This document shows positions 9,606 through 15,000 of a stretch of DNA of 15,000 bases, in pieces (position 1 is the stretch's first letter; the number at the start of each line of letters is the position of its first letter). The stretch spans positions 1 to 15,000 of the forward strand of contig JABUQX010099153.1 of the NCBI GenBank assembly GCA_015478945.1. Reading direction: 5' to 3'. Below the pieces are notes generated by a model that saw nothing but the letters and a program-made list of their open reading frames with translations, was not told the origin of the DNA and made no database searches. The DNA comes from Trachelipus rathkii. Its lineage: Eukaryota; Arthropoda; Malacostraca; Isopoda; Trachelipodidae. The translations under genes and the position numbers were made by a program.

Positions 9606-9857
9606 TCTTTTTCTTCTTCCTATACTTCACAAGTTGTAGTTGATATTCTCTTGAAGACTCTCTTGTAGGTATTGAAACAGCTTTTTGGATTGAATGAATA
9701 TTTTATTAAAATCACATTCTAGTAAATTTACTAGTTTCGCTGACTTGCCGGCGAATGCATTATTTTCACACTTTACATATTTCTCAAGTACACCTAAAAT
9801 CCAACCATGTTTTAGAATATTGAATTTTGGTCCATTGCACAACACAATAAAATGCAT
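9606..9857 (-). other. short open frame, unknown, with shifted Lys-rich end
   Basis: Reading leftward from ATG at 9857, a 76-codon frame (MHFIVLCNGPKFN..., ending at 9627) has mixed composition unlike the neighbouring simple repeats, with three Cys and a CxxxxxF-type spread but no known motif. In another frame the sequence over its end continues LQLVKYRKKKKK to a TAA near 9606, so a single indel would give a longer product with a basic tail. An overlapping plus-strand frame (9694-9888) is about as good, so neither is firmly coding. Confidence 0.25.
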
Positions 9858-9889
9858 AAGACAAAAAAAAAAGGATCACGAAACTTAAA

Positions 9890-10240
9890 TGTACAAAAAA
9901 CAGAGGTATTTACATAATTTAACAAATATATCAAATATTATTATAGTGAAACATTATGTTCTAGCAAAACAAACATTATTTCATAAGAATAATATAATAA
10001 CATGTGTAAAAAAACATAGATAATTAAAAATTAAAATCAATATATTTTGTATTCAGAAAAATAGTTAATGTTCACATATCATTTTCTATAAATCATTTTC
10101 TATAAGTAAAGTAGGTCTAACTTTTATATATATAATTGGGAAAGTATATTATTTAAACAATCACTTTGAGCACTATAAGTATATATCGCAATTATTAGTA
10201 AATATTGTAAAGTTTGTTATCCTCCACTAATTATATATTT
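9890..10240. other. AT-rich flank upstream of copy B
   Basis: No gene is seen. The last 100 bases resemble the flank of copy A. An imperfect duplicate CATTTTCTATAA occurs at about 10080-10103. Confidence 0.45.
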
Positions 10241-10254
10241 CATTTTTCTTTCAG
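10238..10254 (+). promoter_or_regulatory. splice acceptor before the coding exon, copy B
   Basis: TTTCATTTTTCTTTCAG is identical to the acceptor of copy A, with AG at 10253-10254, followed by the same untranslated words (GATAGCTAATTAAGAAATAT). Confidence 0.6.
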
Positions 10255-10294
10255 ACTGATAGCTAATTAAGAAATATATTTGTAGCATTATGTG

Positions 10295-10744
10295 ATGGCT
10301 AGTAGAGTATGTAAAAATTCCCCAGATGCTTTTTGTTACATGTGTGGTTACTATATTGCCCTTTGGGGCAATATAGTAACCACACATGTAACAAAAAGTA
10401 TCTTATAAGATCGCGGCAGGTACCAAATTCTCATAGCATATAGACTTTATTTTGGAATGCCCATGGGTGACCAGGACAAATCATGAGACCTCACGTGACA
10501 TGTGGAAGCTGCCTATCAACTCTATGAGCATAGCTACGAGATCCTCGGAGAGTTATGCCCTTTGTTATTCCAAAGGTCTGGAGAGAGCCGAAGAACCATC
10601 ATGATCTCTCTACTTTTTTATGATTGATGTTACAAAGTACAGAAAGGTCAAGAAAGACTAGCACTAACGTACCCAGACATATCATCATCTATAGCACCTG
10701 TCCCACATGATTAGAGCTTACGAGTACCTCAACCACCAGAACAT
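10295..10744 (+). other. exon 1 coding remnant, copy B
   Basis: This exon starts at ATG 10295 and ends before the GTAATT donor at 10745 after CCACCAGAACAT. The first 22 codons match the family start. Translation then runs through the inverted arm to TAA at 10406-10408. Past that, family blocks recur with indels and stops. Confidence 0.7.
10329..10398 (+). repeat. perfect 33-bp inverted repeat in exon 1
   Basis: The left arm (10329-10361) and right arm (10366-10398) are exact reverse complements around a 4-base loop, TTTG. Copy A has only the left-arm sequence here, followed by GGCCAAAGGCAAGTA, so the right arm is extra. It is a copy of the preceding coding sequence turned around. Confidence 0.95.
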
Positions 10745-10820
10745 GTAATTATATTTCTTCGAATATTGTCTAAGCGTATTACTTTTGATATACATGAATG
10801 TTAAAGTCGTTACACAGATA

Positions 10821-10927
10821 AAAAAAATTATATCAAGTTGACATAAAATTTTCCATCAACCCCGGTTCCTCTCAGGAGTGAAAATTTTACATCACTGTGA
10901 TTGAAACATCAATGATATAATTTTTTT
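10821..10927 (+). repeat. nested inverted repeat inside the intron insertion
   Basis: The outer arms of 15 bases (AAAAAAATTATATCA at 10821-10835 against 10913-10927) and the inner arms of 10 bases (TAAAATTTTC at 10844-10853 against 10880-10889) are both perfect. Together they could fold a 107-base stretch into a stem with internal loops. Confidence 0.7.
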
Positions 10928-11032
10928 ATATTATCAATATATAATATTTTATTTCTTGCCAACATAATGTACGACGCCAACGTAAAACCCATCACATCTT
11001 ATATTTAACTGCCATATAAATAAATGTATTTC

Positions 11033-11181
11033 ATATATATAGTATATATATTATATATAATATATATATTACTATATAATAATATATTATATATACTATA
11101 TATATATATATAATATATATACATATCATTAATATATATATATAATATATATTATATATATATATTACTATATTATAATAA
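11033..11181 (+). repeat. (TA)n array within the intron insertion
   Basis: About 150 bases of TA with ATTA/AATA interruptions, similar in texture to the arrays at 6631 and 7834. Confidence 0.9.
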
Positions 11182-11930
11182 TCTTTATAAACGGCCTTAG
11201 TAGTATCACACCATTAGTATTTGCCACACTAACAAAATGGCATTGTTGTTAATTTAATTTACGCAGTCAATAAAATTAACTTTTACATAAAGCAAAGTTG
11301 AAAAAAATTAATATGATATAATATAAAATTTTTCACTTATACTTTTTCTCATTATTAATTAAAAAATTATTGGTAAATATTAAAAAGTAATATAAGTAAA
11401 ATGTTTTATGGGTAACTAATTTTAAATATATTTATATCTTGAAATTTCAAGCAATGCAGACTTTGGCAGATTAACAATTTCTAGGCATTCGGCGTTTGCG
11501 GACGTAAAGTATATCATATGCGATGTAAAGTATATTAAATGAAGTAGTTTGCTGAAAATTAAATCATTCGAGACGCGAATATCAATATTTTCTAAACGCG
11601 ATGTCGAGCCATAGTTCCTTCTATTTGCAGTTATTTATTAAAATTAAAGTCAGAAGTTTCCTTCGGGCTAAGATTAAATCTAATTTACAAATTTTAGGCA
11701 ATTTATCATAAGTTTTTTAAGGAATATATTGAGGTCAACCTAAATTAATTTGCCGAAATGATAATTCATGATTGGGTCACGTGATTGAGCAGAATCATGA
11801 GTTTTCAATATAAAACAAAAATTCTGTGTATCACCCATTCATAGTTTCCTAACAAATCATGGCTATAGATAATGTTCAATCACGTCTTTGGTGTTAGTTG
11901 GCGTATGTATTTAAAAATCTCTCTTTGCAG

Positions 11931-13219
11931 ACAGAAGATACAATATGTATTTCATCTGGAGAGTCACCAGGTTGCCTTAACGATGAAATGGAAGAATCTT
12001 TCATACCAAGAAAGACATCGGAACGTCACTTTCCAAGTCAAAGTGAACTAGGTAATTTGATCAGGGATTTAAATCTCACAAAGTCAAGAAGTGAACTGTT
12101 AACATCAAAGCTGAAGGAATGGAATCTACTGGAGGACGATTGCAGGGCATGTGTGTACTGAAAACGACATTAGGAGTTTGAAATCTACTATTATGTTAAT
12201 GACGGACTGTGCTTTTGAAAAGATGTGAATGGTTTGTTTACTGTTGTTGAACTGAAGCATGGTTCTGCAGAATGGTGGCTGTTAATAGAAAGTTCAACAC
12301 GAAGTCTCAAATGAGTGTTGCTACACAATAGAAATCTATATCCATCTTTGCCTCTTGAACACTCAGTACTGAAGAAAGAAATCTACTATAATGTTAAATA
12401 ACTTCTTGACAAAATTCGTTATGCTAATTTCCAGTGGGAGGTCTGTGGTGACTTCAAGATGCTTGCCTTCTTGCTTGGTTTGCAAGGGAGATACACAGAG
12501 ATAGAGGAGCTGACGATGAATATTAGAAGAAAGTTCAATGACCACCACGAGCTGAACTGCAGAAAGGAAATTAAATGTTCTCAGACAGCCGTTTTCAGAG
12601 TCGAACAAAGTTTTATTACATCCACTTCATATTAAACTTGGATGGTAAAACATTTTGTGAAGGTCTTAGATCATGGAGGAGAATCATTTTAGAAAATACG
12701 TATTATGTTTCCCAAACTTCTGATGCTAAGATCAAGGTAGGCATATATGTTTTGAACCTCCATATAAAGTAATGGTTGAAGCCGGGAGAAGCTTGAAAAG
12801 GGTCAATGACGAATGTTGAAAAGAGAATCTTGGTGGTGCAAATTCGTGTGAAAGTTCGTGGATTCGTAGGAAAATCACAAAGATCCTACTGCAATCACTT
12901 GTAACAAGCTTTATTGAAAACTTCAAGAACCCGAGTTTTCGGTATTTCGCCTAAATGTACATTTCTTGCATTCCACCTAGATTTCTCTGCGAACCACTTA
13001 CGGTGATGTCATGGAGGAGCAATGGGCGAAAGATTTCATCAGGACATAGCACAATGGAAAGAAAACACCAAGGGCGATGGGAATACTATCATAATGGGAG
13101 ACTGTAAAATAGTCTCTACCACAGAAAAAATAAAAGTCTTCACTCTTAAAGAATTTAGTTTCGGCCGGACTTTAAATTTCAAGAAGTACTATCATCAAAA
13201 GCATTTAACAACGTCATAA
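11931..13219 (+). other. exon 2 coding remnant, copy B
   Basis: The exon begins ACAGAAGATACAATATG after the acceptor. In one frame it runs to 12500 (190 codons) with stops TGA 12159, TAG 12171, TGA 12216, TGA 12312 and TAA 12399, and no frameshift. Family-like blocks around and between the stops are well kept. After TACACAGAG (ending 12500) the sequence jumps to a block like SRADD in another frame, so a segment that in relatives carries a CFxC pair is missing. The last clean frame, 13022-13219, holds GERFHQDI. Confidence 0.75.
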
Positions 13220-14342
13220 TGTTATTGTCTTTATTTAATATTTTAATTTACTTCCGCCCAACAACCTCCTATAAATTAAAACAAATTCTAGTTTGTCTTA
13301 TCTATATATACTTATTAATTATATCATCACCACACGTTGTGCACAGAGAAACGTGAGTATAAACGTTTCAAAATATGAAAGGTACAATATCTCGAAAACT
13401 ATCAATGATACGAAAAATTAATATGAATTTTGGAACTCTGGCAAACAAAAAATAACTGCAAAAATATCAAATAATATATGATAAACAAAATATGTGTTAC
13501 ATTGTGTTTATTATTGGGAAATTATTGAATGTGAAGAATTCTTTATTTGAAACTTTTTTAAGAGAATATGCCTTCATGCTTTTGATCAAACTATTTATGC
13601 AATTTTATTTATTTTCTATATGAAATACTGAAAATTTAAATACCATTGTTGTCTTAATTTGAAAAAACAATTTAACAGTTTCTTACATCAGATGCCGACT
13701 ATAACAAAATTAACTTAAATCTTCATGGTTTATTTTTTCATTAATGGTTAAGTTAAATACTAATTCTCAAATCATACTTTTCTTGTTCATTAAAATTATA
13801 TTTCTTTTTGAATTATGATTTTGTGACAATATTATTAAAAACAAGGGGCAATTTTATTAACATTGGTGACAATTTCTTTATTAATAATTTGAATAACCTC
13901 TTTTCAACATATGCTCTACAATTTTGACCATTCATTTTTGTCTTTTTCCACGCTATTAAAAAATGAACAAAAACAAGAAGAAAAAAAAGACAAGATTAGA
14001 ACTACAAAGGGGCCAAAAAGTCCCCTTCTATGGCGCTAAAAGAGTCCCCTTTTGACGTCGTAAACGCGCCTAGTTAAAAGATCAATGAACAAGTACAATG
14101 TTAAATCTGTATGGGTATATTGAACACACTCATCAATCTGTAATAAAGTTTAGTAATCACTAAAATGTTTCATAAGTTAGACTCAATTTCACGGTCCTAG
14201 TCTTTCTTATTAAATTTCATTACTAGGAATTTCAATTTCTTATTTTAAATTCGCTAAATTTAAAGGTCGAAAGTATTTAAAAAAGAAATTTTTATTAATT
14301 TATTTTGATTCAAGCTTTTAGCTTTACACAGGGAGGCTAAGA
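13220..14342 (+). repeat. 3' flank of copy B, duplicated in copy A
   Basis: This matches 2200-3284 in segments, with no coding potential. It includes the conserved AAAGGGGCC..AAGTCCCCTT..GTCCCCTTTTGACG region (about 14005-14060), the TTAAATCTGTATGGG block and the empty insertion site ending at 14340. Confidence 0.65.
14142..14147 (+). promoter_or_regulatory. possible poly(A) signal, copy B
   Basis: AATAAA in the conserved CATCAATCTGTAATAAAGTT block, at the same place as 3078-3083 in copy A. Confidence 0.35.
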
Positions 14343-14457
14343 ATAGCTTGTCCTGCAGGAAGCATCGAACAGTGACGTGACCTGCAAAACCATTGATCAG
14401 TGACGTGGCCTGCAGTTAGCACCGAACAGTGGCCTGTCCTGCTGCAAACATATAATT
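14343..14457 (+). repeat. 29-bp minisatellite, copy B (4 units)
   Basis: Units start at 14343, 14372, 14400 and 14429; three are 29 bases and the second is 28. The core TGTCCTGCAG and GAACAGTG words match copy A, which has one unit more. Units are more diverged from one another than in copy A. Confidence 0.9.

Positions 14458-15000
<543 letters not shown>

Larger units (their letters stand above)
10811..11830 (+). mobile_element. TA-flanked insertion in the intron, MITE-like candidate
   Basis: About 1.02 kb is present in copy B and missing from copy A. Its ends are TACACAGA (10811-10818) and TCTGTGTA (11823-11830), reverse complements of each other. Read as TA duplications around CACAGA ends, this fits Tc1/mariner-type non-autonomous elements, which use TA targets. 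It contains a fold-back (10821-10927), a TA array and AT-rich DNA but no transposase-like frame. The short terminal repeat leaves the class uncertain; a deletion in copy A is the alternative. Confidence 0.45.
10745..11930 (+). other. intron, copy B (1186 bp)
   Basis: The donor is GTAATT at 10745 and the acceptor follows TCTCTCTTTGCAG (AG at 11929-11930), both matching copy A. The excess length is explained by one insertion (10811-11830). Without it the intron is 168 bp against 171 bp in copy A. Confidence 0.65.
10255..13219 (+). pseudogene. Cys-rich multi-copy invertebrate family, decayed copy B
   Basis: This is the better-preserved of the two copies; function unknown. The ATG at 10295 opens MASRVCKNSPDAFCYMCGYY, with a CxxC pair as in copy A. 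The frame is then derailed by a fold-back. Remnants of later exon 1 blocks follow (RLYFGMPMGDQDKS; FFMIDVTKYRK; SSIAPVPHD). Exon 2 reads in one frame from 11931 to 12500 with five in-frame stops, giving NLIRDLNLTKSRSELL, KDVNGLF, VLLHNRNLYPSLPL and WEVCGDFKMLAFLLGLQ. After 12500 blocks change frame (HFVKVLDHGGESF, then GERFHQDI at 13025-13048) and end at TAA 13217-13219. From memory the family is widespread and multi-copy in invertebrates, with CxxC pairs suggesting zinc binding and no assigned role. With these stops and shifts no full protein is possible. Confidence 0.8.

Noticed and set aside
9606..9888. Possible piece of an integrated DNA virus
   Set aside because: Only short open frames of uncertain strand, and no recognisable viral domain; nothing in the sequence supports it.
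12216..12218. In-frame TGA where relatives may have Cys, considered as selenocysteine
   Set aside because: Other in-frame TGA, TAG and TAA stops occur in the same frame at positions that are not Cys, and no selenocysteine insertion element was recognised. Decay is simpler.
12363..12926. Minus-strand open frames opposite exon 2 of copy B
   Set aside because: Antisense shadows of the coding remnant; no features of their own.

Overview
This window looks like nuclear DNA of an invertebrate animal: it is AT-rich, packed with microsatellites, has spliceosomal intron borders, and carries a non-LTR retrotransposon. An arthropod, possibly a decapod crustacean, would fit the dense (AAT)n and (TA)n arrays and the type of retroelement, but a cephalopod or spider cannot be excluded. 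I see no intact gene. Everything protein-like is a decayed copy or a fragment.

The window is organised around two copies of one unit in the same orientation. Copy A spans about 240-6190 and copy B about 10235-15000, where it runs off the edge. Each unit has, in order: a splice acceptor and short 5'-untranslated stretch; a two-exon Cys-rich pseudogene; about 1.1 kb of conserved 3' flank with an AATAAA signal; a 29-bp minisatellite; about 130 bp of conserved sequence; and a large (AAT)n array. The protein remnant matches, from memory, a multi-copy invertebrate family of unknown function: an N-terminal CxxC block, an 'LIRDLNLTKS..' block, a 'VCGDFKMLAFLLGLQ' block and a C-terminal 'HGERFHQDI' block. 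Both copies share two in-frame TGA codons and one internal gap, so the ancestor was probably already inactive when the unit duplicated.

The copies then diverged through insertions. Copy A received a 5'-truncated, disrupted non-LTR retrotransposon (about 3285-5173) flanked by a 14-bp target-site duplication. Copy B received about 1.02 kb in its intron at a TA dinucleotide (removing it gives 168 bp against 171 bp in copy A). Copy B also has a perfect 33-bp fold-back inside exon 1 that copy A lacks.

Between the copies (6190-10235) lie simple repeats of AAT, TA, CTA and CTAA type, a pyrimidine-rich block, and AT-rich DNA with two short open frames of uncertain meaning. A 33-base G run and an A-rich tract inside the retroelement may be assembly artefacts, so individual lesions should be read with that in mind.
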